From: Nocardia australiensis
GTDB lineage: Bacteria; Actinomycetota; Actinomycetes; Mycobacteriales; Mycobacteriaceae
Direction: 5' to 3'
Length of the DNA stretch: 64,000 bases
NCBI RefSeq assembly: GCF_020733705.1
Contig: NZ_JAJFZM010000002.1
Coordinates: 620,001-684,000 of the forward strand
A program made the translations under genes and the position numbers. A model generated the notes under the pieces. The model saw only the letters and a list, made by a program, of their open reading frames with translations. It was not told the origin of the DNA and did no database searches. Below, in pieces: positions 1 through 12,571 of the stretch (position 1 is its first letter; each line of letters starts with the position of its first letter).

Positions 1-1285
1 CGTCGAGGCTCAGAAATCGTGGGGCGCCACCACACCGAAGGAACGATCCGAGGTGCTCTCTCGGATCGCGGACATCGTAGAAGCCAACCGCGAAGTACTC
101 GAAGTGCTCGAGTCCGCGAATACCGGAAAGCCCGGCAGCGTCGCCGAGGACGATGTCTCCAGCACCATCGACACGTTCCGGTTCATGGCGGGGGCGGGGC
201 GGACGATGACTTCCCTGGCCGGTGGAGACTACGCGCGGGGACACACTTCGGTCATTCTCCGCGAACCGGTTGGAGTGGTCGGGGTGATCACGCCCTGGAA
301 CTATCCGCTGCTGATGGCTGCCTGGAAGATCGCCCCCATTCTTGCCGCCGGAAACAGCGTGGTGCTCAAGCCCTCCGAACAGACGCCGCTGTCGACACTG
401 AAGCTGGCCGAGCTAATCGCCGGACACATCCCCGACGGGATCGTCAATATCGTGACCGGCCCGGGCCGGACAGTGGGACAGCGCCTGGCCGAACACCCCG
501 ACATCGCACTTGTCGCGGTGACGGGAAGTGTTCTCAGCGGCCAGGCAGTCGCAGAAACTGCCTCACGTTCGGTCAAACGCGTCCACCTCGAACTCGGTGG
601 CAAAGCACCCGTCGTCGTCTTCGCCGACGCCGACCTCGGTGCGGCCGCGGCCGGAGTGCGTAACGCCGGATTCTGGAATGGGGGCCAAGACTGCGGCGCG
701 GCCTGCCGGGTGCTGGTGCACGAATCGGTGGCGGAGAAGTTCACCGAACTCCTGGTTCAGGAAGTCGGCAGCCTGGTAGTCGGCGCGCCGGCCGCCGGGG
801 ACGACGTCGAAATCGGTCCTATGATTTCCCGCCCGCACTTCGAGCGCGTACGGGACTCGCTGGCCGAGGCGACGGCGGCCGGCCTGCACGCGGCCATCGG
901 CGGCACGGTCATGGACGGCCCCGGCTACTTCATCGAACCGACCGTGTTCAGCGGGGTACCGGCCGGGGCGCCGATCACCCAGCAGGAAATCTTCGGCCCC
1001 GTCGTCACGGTCGAATCGTTCAGCACCACCGACGAGGCGGTTGCGAGGGCCAACGAGACACCGTACGGACTCTCGGCGTCGGTATGGACCCGGGACGCGG
1101 GCCTCTCCCTCAGCGTGCCCAAGCGGCTTGACTTCGGCACCGTCTGGGTCAACTCGCACCTCGTGTTGGCAAACGAGGTGCCGTGGGGTGGGTTCAAGGG
1201 ATCGGGCTACGGGCGCGACCTCTCGCTCTACGCGCTCGATGACTTCTCCCGGACCAAGCACGTGATGATCAACCACAGCGAATGA
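1..1285 (+). CDS. Aldehyde dehydrogenase (aminobutyraldehyde/betaine-aldehyde type), 5' end cut by window
   Basis: NAD(P)-dependent oxidation of an aldehyde to its acid. The frame is open from base 2 to the TGA at 1283, and residues before the first GTG (53) already match the family, so the true start lies outside the window. Visible landmarks are the substrate/cofactor loop ITPWNYPL, the general-base motif LELGGKAP, the catalytic cysteine in GGQDCGAACR, and EIFGPVV and PWGGFKGSG near the C-terminus. The GQDC context resembles gamma-aminobutyraldehyde dehydrogenases. The ureohydrolase gene next door would suit a role in arginine/agmatine or guanidinobutyrate breakdown, but the substrate is an inference. 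Confidence 0.9.
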   Translation, partial: VEAQKSWGATTPKERSEVLSRIADIVEANREVLEVLESANTGKPGSVAEDDVSSTIDTFRFMAGAGRTMTSLAGGDYARGHTSVILREPVGVVGVITPWNYPLLMAAWKIAPILAAGNSVVLKPSEQTPLSTLKLAELIAGHIPDGIVNIVTGPGRTVGQRLAEHPDIALVAVTGSVLSGQAVAETASRSVKRVHLELGGKAPVVVFADADLGAAAAGVRNAGFWNGGQDCGAACRVLVHESVAEKFTELLVQEVGSLVVGAPAAGDDVEIGPMISRPHFERVRDSLAEATAAGLHAAIGGTVMDGPGYFIEPTVFSGVPAGAPITQQEIFGPVVTVESFSTTDEAVARANETPYGLSASVWTRDAGLSLSVPKRLDFGTVWVNSHLVLANEVPWGGFKGSGYGRDLSLYALDDFSRTKHVMINHSE

Positions 1286-1324
1286 GCCCTGGATACCAGC
1301 ATCGGAGCCGGAAGTGACACCGCA

Positions 1325-1350
1325 GCCTCACCGGGCCGTCCCGGTGAGGC
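1325..1350 (+). terminator. Hairpin after the aldehyde dehydrogenase
   Basis: A perfect 11-bp stem (GCCTCACCGGG pairing with CCCGGTGAGGC) with a 4-base loop, 40 bases after the stop codon. There is no strong T run, which is common for actinobacterial terminators. Confidence 0.6.
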
Positions 1351-1556
1351 TCGTTGCGTCGGTTCCTCCCCTTCCGTTCGGCACCGCGGTGCCGTGGGCC
1401 GGCTGGGGCCGCGACCATTGCGCAACACCGGTGTTCGGGCCCGTCACAAATGCTCGGCGATCGAGGGATAGGGGGAGCATCGCGCCGCGCCCACGTGTGG
1501 AACTCAGCGATGCCGTGCCGATGAGACGGCACTGAAGCTCCAGTCCACAGAAAATT

Positions 1557-1593
1557 GGAGCGGGGTCCCCGGCACTGCCGGGGACCCCGCTCC
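1557..1593 (-). terminator. Strong terminator of the ureohydrolase gene
   Basis: A perfect 17-bp inverted repeat with a 3-base loop (arms 1557-1573 and 1577-1593). It lies 17 bases past the minus-strand stop codon and is followed on that strand by AATTTT, so it fits an intrinsic terminator for the minus-strand gene. It could also stop read-through from the plus strand. Confidence 0.8.
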
Positions 1594-1609
1594 GTCGTTC
1601 CGGGCGGGG

Positions 1610-2611
1610 TCAGCTCAATAGCGGGGCGCCCGCCGCAGCGACCGACTCGCGGGCCGAACCGGACACCATCAGCGAGACCAGGTCGAACACGACGGTAGCC
1701 GCTGCAACACAGGTTATTTCGGCGTGATCATAGGCCGGTGCGACCTCGACGACATCGGCGCCGACGACGTTCAGCCCGGTTAACTGGCGCAGCATCCGCA
1801 GCAGCTCGCGGGAGGTGAGGCCACCCGCCTCGGGTGTGCCGGTGCCGGGCGCGAACGCGGGATCGAGGACATCGATGTCGATCGACACATATACCGGAAC
1901 GTCACCGACTCGACGTCGAACCACGTCGACGGCCGCCTCGATGCCCATGACGTCGAGGTCGCCGGCGCGGATGATCCGGAACCCCATCCGCGCGTCGTCG
2001 TTCAGGTCCGCCTGATCGTAGATCGGCCCGCGGATACCGACGTGAATGGAGTGATCCTCGACGAGCAGCCCTTCCTCGAACGCCCGGCGGAAGATCGTCC
2101 CGTGGGTTACCGGCTGGTTGAAGTACGTATCCCACGTGTCGAGGTGGGCGTCGAAGTGCACCAGGGCGACGGGACCGTGCTTTGCGTGCAGCGCACGAAG
2201 ATTCGGCAGGGCGATGGTGTGGTCGCCACCGATTGAGACGATCCTGCGGTCCCCGCCGCGGAGGATCTCGCCGGCATGGTCCTCGATCTGCTTGCAGGCC
2301 TCGGCGATGTCGTACGGGGTGACCGTAATGTCGCCGGCGTCGACGACCTGGACCTCTTGGAGCGGCGCGACACCGAGTTCGACGTGGTAGCCGGGGCGCA
2401 GTGTCCGGGCGGCCTGACGGACACCGATCGGGCCGAACCGGGCGCCGGGCCGGTACGAGGTGCCCCCGTCAAACGGCACTCCGAGGATGGCGATGTCGTA
2501 GTCGCCCACCTCGTGGATGTCGGCTATGCGGGCGAAGGTGCCCTTCCCCGCATAGCGGGGAACCTCGGTAGCGGGAAGTGCACCGACGAGGGTGTCTTTG
2601 GGTTGGGGCAT
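1610..2611 (-). CDS. speB: Agmatinase/guanidinobutyrase-type ureohydrolase
   Basis: 333-residue member of the arginase/agmatinase family, which hydrolyses a guanidino compound to urea and an amine using two Mn ions. The metal-binding motifs are present: GGDHT, DAHLD and SIDIDVLDPAFAPGTGTPE. Length is normal for the family. An AGGAGA ribosome site sits about 9 bases before the ATG. The neighbours are an aminobutyraldehyde-type dehydrogenase (convergent) and a PucR-type regulator (divergent), consistent with use of arginine-derived guanidino compounds as nitrogen source. The sequence alone does not separate agmatine from 4-guanidinobutyrate as substrate, so the symbol is a family label. Confidence 0.88.
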   Translation of the reverse strand: MPQPKDTLVGALPATEVPRYAGKGTFARIADIHEVGDYDIAILGVPFDGGTSYRPGARFGPIGVRQAARTLRPGYHVELGVAPLQEVQVVDAGDITVTPYDIAEACKQIEDHAGEILRGGDRRIVSIGGDHTIALPNLRALHAKHGPVALVHFDAHLDTWDTYFNQPVTHGTIFRRAFEEGLLVEDHSIHVGIRGPIYDQADLNDDARMGFRIIRAGDLDVMGIEAAVDVVRRRVGDVPVYVSIDIDVLDPAFAPGTGTPEAGGLTSRELLRMLRQLTGLNVVGADVVEVAPAYDHAEITCVAAATVVFDLVSLMVSGSARESVAAAGAPLLS

Positions 2612-3292
2612 GTCGGTTGTCTCCTATGTTCGACGTGGTGGATCAAATAGGGGTGACGGCCTGGGGTTTTCGGTTCGAGGATGGTCCGATGCGGACACCG
2701 ATCGGCGGACGCCCCCCGCGCGGAAGCTCATCGTGGTCAACACCAGCTACGTCAGCGGCAGATGATCCTGGCTGATCGCCGTTCCTGCGCCGAGCGCGGT
2801 GGCGTGCATAACTTCGGGGAGGGAGGAGATCGTGGCGGCAGTCCCTGTCGAGAATGCGTGGTGTACCGGAACCAAATGGTGAATACCATGACGCCCGAGG
2901 AAGAATTCCTCCCGGAAACGCTGTCACGGGGAGGGGGCGACAACGGCCTGGGCGGTCTGCCTCCATCGATCCGGACATCCACCGACACCGGACCGGTGGA
3001 TGATGGTTTACCTCCTCCGCCGACGGATAGGATCGTGATCCTCCCCACGTAGGCGAGGACGACGTCGCCGGAATCACCCTGGGTCCACGAAGCTTGCGAC
3101 GAATATGGTGAGGTGACCGGGTACTGGCCATTGGGGCTCCTGGGCTGCGTCAATACATGGCGCGCAGAGTGCTGACGTCCATCAGACTGCCTCGGACTCG
3201 CGCCTGGGCGCGAGTAGCAAAGACGCAAAACTGATCGTCCTGTCCTATTCGATCGCACAAATGGCTTGGTCACCGGCGCTTACGATGTGATC
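2612..3292. other. Divergent intergenic region, no gene seen
   Basis: About 680 bases between the minus-strand ureohydrolase gene and the plus-strand PucR gene. Frames here have no recognisable product. It should hold both promoters and probably the PucR binding site, but I could not point to a convincing operator. Confidence 0.5.
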
Positions 3293-4831
3293 GTGGCAAT
3301 AACTATCGGCGAGCTCGCAGAGATCCCGCATCTCCGACTCGATGTGCACTCCGGAGCGGCAGGTCTCGGACGTGAAGTCGCGTGGACACATGTCACCGAT
3401 CTCCCTGAACCCTGGCGCTGGGTGACTGGCGGTGAGTTCCTCATGACCAACGGTATGTCGTTTCCGAAATCAGCGAAAGCGCAGGCCGACCTGGTGCGAC
3501 AGCTCGCCGCGAAAGGAGTGGCCGGCCTCGGCATCGGCGAGAACATGTACTGCCCGCCACTCACCAGGGCGGTTTCGACGATCAGTGACGAACTGGGGTT
3601 TCCGGTGTTGTGGATCCGGTATCCGCTGCCCTTCGTCGCCATCTCGCGGGCCGTCGCGGAGGCCACCCTCCTCGACCAGTCGCAACGGCTGAGTCGCACG
3701 GTCCGGATGTATGACCTGATCCGCCGCCGCACCGCTCACGGCGCCGACCCAGCAGCCCTACTGTCAGCGCTGGCGCGCGAGCTGGGATGTGAGATCCAGG
3801 TATGTGAACGCGCGACCGGCAAGCCGTGGTTCCCGGACTCGCCGCCGCTGGATCCGACGGTCAGCGACGCCATCGCGGCATTGTCGGACTCGTCGAAGAA
3901 CGTGGCCGGCGGAGCATACGGCCTTCCGTCCATCGGTGATCGCGCGGCCATGCTCACCGACATCCCTAGGCACGCGGGGGCCGCGTTGGTCGCGCTCAGC
4001 GATCCGAATGTCGGCGTCGACCCGATCCAACTCCAGCACGCGGCCACCGTCGTAGCGATCGAGCTCTCCCAGACACGGCTCATGCTCGAACACGAGCGGC
4101 GTTACAAGTCGGGATTGCTCACTCAGATGCTCGAAGGGCGGATGGACATTCCCGCTGTCGCCGATCAGCTCGCCGAACTCGGCCTGGATCCGGCCTCCGC
4201 GGTGCTCATCGCCGCCCGCAGCGACGACGCGAATCGCATGCTGGACCTGCACAATTCGTTGTGGCGGCGTTCGCTGCCCGGTCTGTGCCGGGTCCGCATG
4301 GACACAGCCGATGTTCTGGTACCCGATGGCCCCGACACCGAGGCCGTGCTGATCCGAGCGCTCGGCCCGACCGCCCGGATCGGAGTAAGCGGGACAATCA
4401 GTTCGCTCAGCAGGTTTCAGGATGCGGCCCGGGAGGCTTCCTGGGCGTTGTCGATCGCGGAACGCCGGGGAACCGTCGTGTCTCGGTATGGCAGCGCCGT
4501 ACCTTGGATCGGCCTGTCCGACGTGGCCGACGCGCAGACCCTGGTCGACCGCGTCCTGCGGCCGGTCCTGGACTACGACGAGAAGCACCAGTCGCAACTC
4601 GTCGAAACCCTCGACACATTTCTGCAGAACCAGCGGTCGTGGCAGCGAACTGCGCAGGCCATGCACATCCACCGGCAGACGGTGATGTACCGAATCCGGA
4701 AGGTGGAGGCGCTCACCGACCGCGACGTGGCGGACACGAACTCACTGGCAGAGCTATGGCTGGCCGTGCGGGCAACCGAGCTGCTCTCAATTCCCAGGGC
4801 CGAGACAAGTCCGAGTAGACATCGGAAGTAA
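3293..4831 (+). CDS. PucR family transcriptional regulator
   Basis: About 512 residues. The N-terminal third is a PucR-type ligand domain starting TIGELAEIPHLRL and containing EFLMTNG. The C-terminus has the PucR helix-turn-helix, with LVETLDTFLQN, a helix-turn-helix around QRTAQAMHIHRQTVMYRIRK and a closing AVRATELL helix. The frame opens at a TTG (3266); the GTG at 3293 was chosen because family proteins begin close to the TIGEL motif, and no strong ribosome site decides it. Family members sense nitrogen-containing metabolites. Divergence from the ureohydrolase suggests it controls that locus, which is an inference. Confidence 0.88.
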   Translation: MAITIGELAEIPHLRLDVHSGAAGLGREVAWTHVTDLPEPWRWVTGGEFLMTNGMSFPKSAKAQADLVRQLAAKGVAGLGIGENMYCPPLTRAVSTISDELGFPVLWIRYPLPFVAISRAVAEATLLDQSQRLSRTVRMYDLIRRRTAHGADPAALLSALARELGCEIQVCERATGKPWFPDSPPLDPTVSDAIAALSDSSKNVAGGAYGLPSIGDRAAMLTDIPRHAGAALVALSDPNVGVDPIQLQHAATVVAIELSQTRLMLEHERRYKSGLLTQMLEGRMDIPAVADQLAELGLDPASAVLIAARSDDANRMLDLHNSLWRRSLPGLCRVRMDTADVLVPDGPDTEAVLIRALGPTARIGVSGTISSLSRFQDAAREASWALSIAERRGTVVSRYGSAVPWIGLSDVADAQTLVDRVLRPVLDYDEKHQSQLVETLDTFLQNQRSWQRTAQAMHIHRQTVMYRIRKVEALTDRDVADTNSLAELWLAVRATELLSIPRAETSPSRHRK

Positions 4832-4933
4832 CCCGCGTGGATCATCCACCACGATCCGGGGCCACCACTCAGCCACGCCGCGACAATCTCATCCGAATGG
4901 CGGCCTGTCCGACCCGGCCGACCGCTGAACGCA

Positions 4934-4981
4934 GGTGCGGGGCCCTGCAGTCGGTCTGACCGGCGGAAGGGTCCCCGCACC
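4934..4981 (-). terminator. Hairpin downstream of lpdA
   Basis: A 9-bp perfect stem, GGTGCGGGG (4934-4942) pairing with CCCCGCACC (4973-4981), extended by CCC/GGG with one bulged base. It starts 12 bases past the lpdA stop codon on the minus strand and lies between converging genes, so it may work both ways. Confidence 0.6.
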
Positions 4982-4993
4982 GAGGTGGTAGGG

Positions 4994-6367
4994 CTACCCG
5001 TGTACGTGCAGGGGCTTGCCGGAGACGGCCAGCAACGCCTCGCCCAGCGCCTCGCCCTGCGTGGGATGGGCATGCACGAACTTCGCGGCCTCGCCCGCAT
5101 TCGCCTTCAGGTTGTAGAGCATCTGTGCCTCGCCGATCAGCTCGCCGACCCGATCGCCGACCATGTGCGCGCCGATCACCGAATCATCCGGCGCCACCAC
5201 GAGTTTGACTGCTCCCGATGTCTTGAGGATCTGGCTCTTGCCGTTGCCCGCGAGATCGTAGGTCACGGTCTTGATCTCCTCGCCGAACGCCTCCCGTGCC
5301 GCGGCCTCGGTCAGGCCAACCGACGCCACCTCGGGGTGTGAGTACGTCACGCGCGGGATGCCGGTCTCGTCGATCGGGTCGGGGCTCAGGCCCGCGATCT
5401 CCTCGGCGACGAAGATGCCCTGCTGGAATCCGCGGTGGGCCAGCTGGAGTCCAGGCACGATGTCGCCGACCGCGTACACGTTCGGTAGCGCGGTGCGCAG
5501 TCGCTCGTCGGTGGTGACGAAGCCGCGGTCGAGGACGATGCCCGCCTCCTCGTAGCCCGTCGACGTGGTGTTCGGACCTCGACCCACCGCGACCAGCACG
5601 ACGTCGGCATCGAGGACGTCGCCGGACTCGAGGGTGACGCGCACGCCGTCGTCGTCTTGCGCCACCTCGGTCACTCGGGCGCCCGTCTTGGCGGTGATCT
5701 TGCGCCGCCGGAAGGCCCGTTCGAGGTATTTGGAGAGCGCCTCGTCCTCGTTCGGGACCAGCCGCGGCAGCGCCTCGACGATCGTCACCGAGGCGCCGAA
5801 GGACGCCCAGACACTGGCGAACTCGACGCCGATGACGCCGCCGCCGAGGATCACGGCCTTGGCGGGGACCTCAGGCAGGTTCAGGGCTTGGTCGCTGGTG
5901 ATCACCCGGCCGCCGATGCTGATCCCGGGCAGCGACTTGGGGTACGACCCGGTCGCGAGGATCACGTCGGTGCCGGTGATCAACTCGCCGTCGACCTCGA
6001 CGCCGTTCGGCGCGACGAACCGGCCGCGGCCGTTGACCACGTCGATGCCGTACGAATCGATCAGGCCCTGCAGGCCCTTGTGCAACCGGGTGACGATGGC
6101 GTCCTTGTAGCTGAGCACCTTATCGACGTCGATGCCGCCGAACGACGCATCGACGCCGAATTGCGAAGCCGTGCGGGCGTTGTCGGCCACCTCGGCGGCA
6201 TGTAGTAGCGCCTTGGTGGGAATGCAACCGCGGTGCAGGCAGGTGCCACCGAGCTCGTTCTCCTCGACAAGGATGACCGAGCGGCCGAGTTCCGCCGAGC
6301 GGATGGCGGCGGCGTACCCGCCGGAACCGCCGCCGAGAACGACCACGTCTGCGGACCGTGAGGTCAT
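4994..6367 (-). CDS. lpdA: Dihydrolipoyl dehydrogenase (E3 / L-protein)
   Basis: 457-residue FAD disulfide oxidoreductase that reoxidises dihydrolipoamide on H-protein or 2-oxoacid dehydrogenase E2 with NAD+. It shows the N-terminal FAD motif VVLGGGSGGYAAAI, the redox-active cysteine pair in GGTCLHRGCIPTKA, a second dinucleotide motif (ILGGGVIGVEFASVW), the FAD-binding AVGD segment and the C-terminal active-site HAHPTQGE. The frame is open 68 codons further upstream, but the ATG at 6367 has an AAGGAG site 7 bases ahead. It lies 56 bases after lipA on the same strand. The nearby gcv genes suggest it serves as the L-protein of glycine cleavage. Confidence 0.95.
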   Translation of the reverse strand: MTSRSADVVVLGGGSGGYAAAIRSAELGRSVILVEENELGGTCLHRGCIPTKALLHAAEVADNARTASQFGVDASFGGIDVDKVLSYKDAIVTRLHKGLQGLIDSYGIDVVNGRGRFVAPNGVEVDGELITGTDVILATGSYPKSLPGISIGGRVITSDQALNLPEVPAKAVILGGGVIGVEFASVWASFGASVTIVEALPRLVPNEDEALSKYLERAFRRRKITAKTGARVTEVAQDDDGVRVTLESGDVLDADVVLVAVGRGPNTTSTGYEEAGIVLDRGFVTTDERLRTALPNVYAVGDIVPGLQLAHRGFQQGIFVAEEIAGLSPDPIDETGIPRVTYSHPEVASVGLTEAAAREAFGEEIKTVTYDLAGNGKSQILKTSGAVKLVVAPDDSVIGAHMVGDRVGELIGEAQMLYNLKANAGEAAKFVHAHPTQGEALGEALLAVSGKPLHVHG

Positions 6368-6423
6368 ATGAAAACTCCTTGTGTGGAATGTGAAAGCTGT
6401 GCGGATGAAGGCATTTCGTGGAT

Positions 6424-7374
6424 CTACCGGGAATCGGAGGCGGCCATCGCCTCGGCATGCAGGCGGCCTGCACGGTAGGAGGACCGGACCAGTGGACCCG
6501 ACATGACGCCGAGGAATCCGATCTCGCGGGCCACCTGCTCGAGGTGCGCGAACTCCTCGGGCTCGGCCCACCGCTCGACGGGATGGTGCCGGGACGACGG
6601 CCGCAGGTACTGGGTGATCGTGATCAGCTGGCAGCCCGCGTCGTGCAGGTCCCGTAGTGCCTGGATCACCTCGTCGGTGGTCTCGCCCAGTCCGAGGATA
6701 AGGTTCGACTTCGTGATCAGACCATCCGCCCTGGCCCGGGTGATTACCTCGAGCGACCGCTCATAGGTGAAGGCGGGCCGGATCCGGCGAAACACGCGTG
6801 GAACGGTCTCGACGTTGTGCGCCAGCACTTCTGGACGGGTGTCAAAGACCTCACGCAGTTGTCCGGGATCCGCGTTGAAGTCCGGAATCAACAGTTCTAC
6901 GCCAGTGCCCGGGCTCTGCTGGCGAATCCGGCGCACCGTTTCGGCATACAGCCAGGAGCCGCCGTCCGGTAGATCGTCGCGCGCGACACCGGTCACCGTG
7001 GCGTACCGGAGGCCCATCGCGCTCACCGACTCGGCGACCCGTCGCGGCTCGTCGAGGTCGAGGTCGGCGGGTTTGCCTGTGTCGATCTGGCAGAAGTCGC
7101 AGCGCCGCGTGCACTGGTCTCCGCCGATCAGGAAGGTTGCCTCGCGGTCCTCCCAGCACTCGAAGATGTTGGGGCACCCCGCCTCCTGGCAGACGGTGTG
7201 CAGGTTCTCGCGTTCGACGAGGGCGGCGAGCGCTCGGTACTCGGGCCCGGTGCGCATCCGCACCTTCATCCACGGCGGTTTGCGTTCGACCGGAGTCTGG
7301 GCGTTGCGGACCTCGAGCCGAAGCAGTCGACGCCCGTCCGGGGCGAGGGGGGAGGGGTGGGGTGAGACGCTCAT
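6424..7374 (-). CDS. lipA: Lipoyl synthase
   Basis: 316-residue radical SAM enzyme that inserts two sulfur atoms into protein-bound octanoyl groups. Both 4Fe-4S cysteine sets are visible: CQEAGCPNIFEC (auxiliary cluster) and CTRRCDFC (SAM cluster). The typical C-terminal stretch TQYLRPSSRHHPVERW and a GVMSGPLVRSSYRA tail are present. The ATG at 7374 follows AAGGAG by 5 bases, preferred over an upstream start 9 codons earlier. It forms a unit with lpdA and is divergent from gcvP; it would lipoylate GcvH. Confidence 0.95.
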   Translation of the reverse strand: MSVSPHPSPLAPDGRRLLRLEVRNAQTPVERKPPWMKVRMRTGPEYRALAALVERENLHTVCQEAGCPNIFECWEDREATFLIGGDQCTRRCDFCQIDTGKPADLDLDEPRRVAESVSAMGLRYATVTGVARDDLPDGGSWLYAETVRRIRQQSPGTGVELLIPDFNADPGQLREVFDTRPEVLAHNVETVPRVFRRIRPAFTYERSLEVITRARADGLITKSNLILGLGETTDEVIQALRDLHDAGCQLITITQYLRPSSRHHPVERWAEPEEFAHLEQVAREIGFLGVMSGPLVRSSYRAGRLHAEAMAASDSR

Positions 7375-7735
7375 GGGAACTCCTTCGATAGCCGGAGCCA
7401 ACGAGATCTCGCGTGAAGGAACCGGCTGCTGTGCGGCGACGCGAACTCGCCGGTGATGTCAGACCCGCATGGTCATGGCCGAGCAGCGCTCGCAGGAAGC
7501 GGTGTCAGCAGGGAAGGAGGCAGGCCCTCGATACCTTTGCGGGACTTGGCATCTGGACGCCGAATGCTCGGTGTGTGCGGTCACAGCTGAGCGAGTTCCA
7601 GACCGAGGATGCCAAACGCTGCCGCGTTTTGGCAAGGGTGATCGGCGGGCTAGTGATCGGCGAGAAGGTGATTGCGACAAACCTCGGGGGAGTGTGTATC
7701 GTTGTGCAAATCACAACTGAAGACGCCGATGACGC
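7375..7735. other. Divergent promoter region lipA/gcv, no gene
   Basis: About 360 bases between the lipA start and the first glycine aptamer. Frames in it read as shadows. It must carry the lipA promoter and the promoter of the riboswitch-led gcv transcript. Confidence 0.5.
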
Positions 7736-7950
7736 GCAGCGGGAGAACCTCCGAGTTTCAGACTTCTGAACTCCGAGGCGCCGTAGGAGCAACTTCCTCC
7801 CCGGGAATCTCTCAGGCCCCAGTACCGCAGCGCCGAGGCAACTCTGGAGAACAGGAACGGTCGCAGGCCGGTACTTACCGAAGGTGAAGAGCAACGCCGT
7901 AGCCGCGGCAATGCCCAAACTCTCAGGTTTCAGGACAGAGCGGGGAGGTG
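7736..7950 (+). promoter_or_regulatory. Tandem glycine riboswitch upstream of gcvP
   Basis: Two glycine aptamers in a row. The first (about 7738-7830) holds GAGGCGCCGTAGGAGCAA followed by AATCTCTCAGG. The second (about 7843-7946) holds GGTGAAGAGCAACGCCGTAG followed by AACTCTCAGGTTTCAGGACA. These match the conserved cores of the family. A short GGGA/TCCC element at 7943-7953 is a candidate expression platform just before the gcvP start. In this class glycine binding usually turns the cleavage genes on. Confidence 0.9.
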
Positions 7951-8003
7951 TCCCTTAGTCGATGTCCGGTGCGGTCCGGACAGACCGAAACCGGAGTCAC
8001 CTC

Positions 8004-10927
<2,924 letters not shown>

Positions 10928-10931
<4 letters not shown>

Positions 10932-12055
10932 GCACCGTTTCGTCCGTCTCGACATCCCCCGCATCTCCGCTGCTCGAAGAGCACGCCAACCTCGAGGCCA
11001 GCTTTACCGACTTCGCCGGCTGGCAGATGCCACTCAAGTACGCCAGCGAGCTCGCCGAGCACCGGGCCGTGCGCAGCACTGCCGGGCTCTTCGACCTCTC
11101 GCACATGGGCGAGATCGCGATCACCGGCCCCGCCGCCGGTGCGCTGCTCGACTACGCGCTTGCCGGCGAACTCTCCAAAATCGGCATCGGGCGGGCCAAG
11201 TACTCGCTGCTGTGCAACGCCGACGGCGGAGTGATCGACGACCTGGTCGTCTACCGGCTCGCCGACGAGCACTTCCTGGTCGTGGCCAACGCGTCCAACG
11301 CGCCGACCGTGGCACGTGAACTCGTCTCGCGCGCCGAGGGATTCGATGCCGAGGTCGACGACCAGTCGGCGCGGACCGCGCTGATCGCCGTGCAGGGTCC
11401 TGCTGCGCAGGACATCGTGCAGGCACTGGTGCCGGACGACCAGGTCGCAGTCGTGACGGAGCTGAAGTACTACGCGGTCATCCCCGCGTCGGTCGCCGGC
11501 ATCGACGTGCTGCTCGCCCGCACCGGGTACACGGGCGAGGACGGCTTCGAGCTGTACGTGCCCAACGAGCTGGCGGTGCGCCTGTGGCGGGCACTGCTCG
11601 ACGCGACCGCGGACCGTGGCGGTGTGCCGGCCGGTCTCGCCTGCCGCGACACCCTGCGGCTCGAGGCGGGCATGGCGCTTTACGGTCACGAGCTGACCCT
11701 GGACACCAACCCCTACGAAGCCGGACTCGGCAAGGTGGTCCGGTTGGGCAAGGAGTTCGTGGGACGCGATGCGCTGCAGGAACTCTCGGAGCGGCCCATC
11801 GAGCGGGTGCTGGTCGGACTGAAGGGCACCAGCCGGCGAGCGGCCCGCGCCGACTACACCGTGTACGACGCGGCGGGCGAGACGGCAGTCGGTGTCGTCA
11901 CCTCTGGTGCGCTCTCGCCGACGCTCGGCTACCCGGTCGCGCTCGCCTTCGTGGACGCGGCTCTGCGGGAGTCCGGGACGGAGCTGACCGTCGACGTCCG
12001 CGGTAAGAAAGAACCCTTCGTGGTCACTCCCTCGCCCTTCTATCGCCGCTCCTGA
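10928..12055 (+). CDS. gcvT: Aminomethyltransferase, T-protein
   Basis: 375 residues. It transfers the methylene group from aminomethyl-GcvH to tetrahydrofolate and releases ammonia. Family landmarks are FAGWQMPLKY near the start, GLFDLSHMGE, ARTGYTGEDGFELYV and the substrate-site stretch CRDTLRLEAGMALYGHEL. The ATG overlaps the gcvP stop and follows a strong GAGGAGG, so translation is coupled. The same frame is open far upstream inside gcvP, but that part reads as a shadow. Confidence 0.96.
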
Positions 12056-12062
12056 AGCCGGA

Positions 12063-12122
12063 GCGCTCGAACACTTCGCGCTCGAACACTTCGCGCTCGA
12101 ACACGCAGCGCGCGAACACTAT
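12063..12122 (+). repeat. Four tandem 15-bp units between gcvT and gcvH
   Basis: Units at 12063, 12078, 12093 and 12108. The first two are identical (GCGCTCGAACACTTC), the third ends GCA, and the fourth reads GCGCGCGAACACTAT. They fill most of the spacer before the gcvH ribosome site. Confidence 0.9.
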
Positions 12123-12166
12123 TGACCTACCCAGTCACCAACCAAAGCCCTCGAGAAGGTACAAGC

Positions 12167-12571
12167 ATGTCCTCATCCGATCTGCCCGACGACCGCAGCT
12201 ACACCGACGACCACGAGTGGGTGGCCATCAAACCGGGAGCCGAGTTCCCCGACTGCCCCGTCCGAGTCGGCATCACCTCGATCGCCGTCGACTCGCTCGG
12301 CGAGCTGGTCTTCGTGGACCTGCCCGAGGTCGGCGCCACAATAGTCGCCGGCGAGAGCTGCGGTGAGGTCGAGTCCACCAAGACCGTCTCCGAGCTGTAC
12401 CCGCCGGTCAGCGGCCGTGTGACCCTGGTCAACAGCGCCGTCGTCGACGACCCGAGTCTGGTCACCTCCGACCCCTACGGAGAGGGCTGGCTGTTCGCCG
12501 TGCAGGCCTCCGCCGCCGGTGACCTGCTGACCGCCGCCCAGTACGCGGAGCAGAACGGGGTCGTGGCATGA
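12167..12571 (+). CDS. gcvH: Glycine cleavage system H protein
   Basis: 134-residue lipoyl carrier that shuttles aminomethyl between P-, T- and L-proteins. The lipoylated lysine lies in GEVESTKTVSELYPPVSG, and YTDDHEWV is the N-terminal signature. The ATG at 12167 has GAGAAGG upstream; the frame opens 15 codons earlier without a better site. It overlaps glyA by ATGA. Confidence 0.96.
   Translation: MSSSDLPDDRSYTDDHEWVAIKPGAEFPDCPVRVGITSIAVDSLGELVFVDLPEVGATIVAGESCGEVESTKTVSELYPPVSGRVTLVNSAVVDDPSLVTSDPYGEGWLFAVQASAAGDLLTAAQYAEQNGVVA

Noticed and set aside
12063..12122. Possible CRISPR array
   Set aside because: The units are contiguous, 15 bp long and have no spacers or cas genes.
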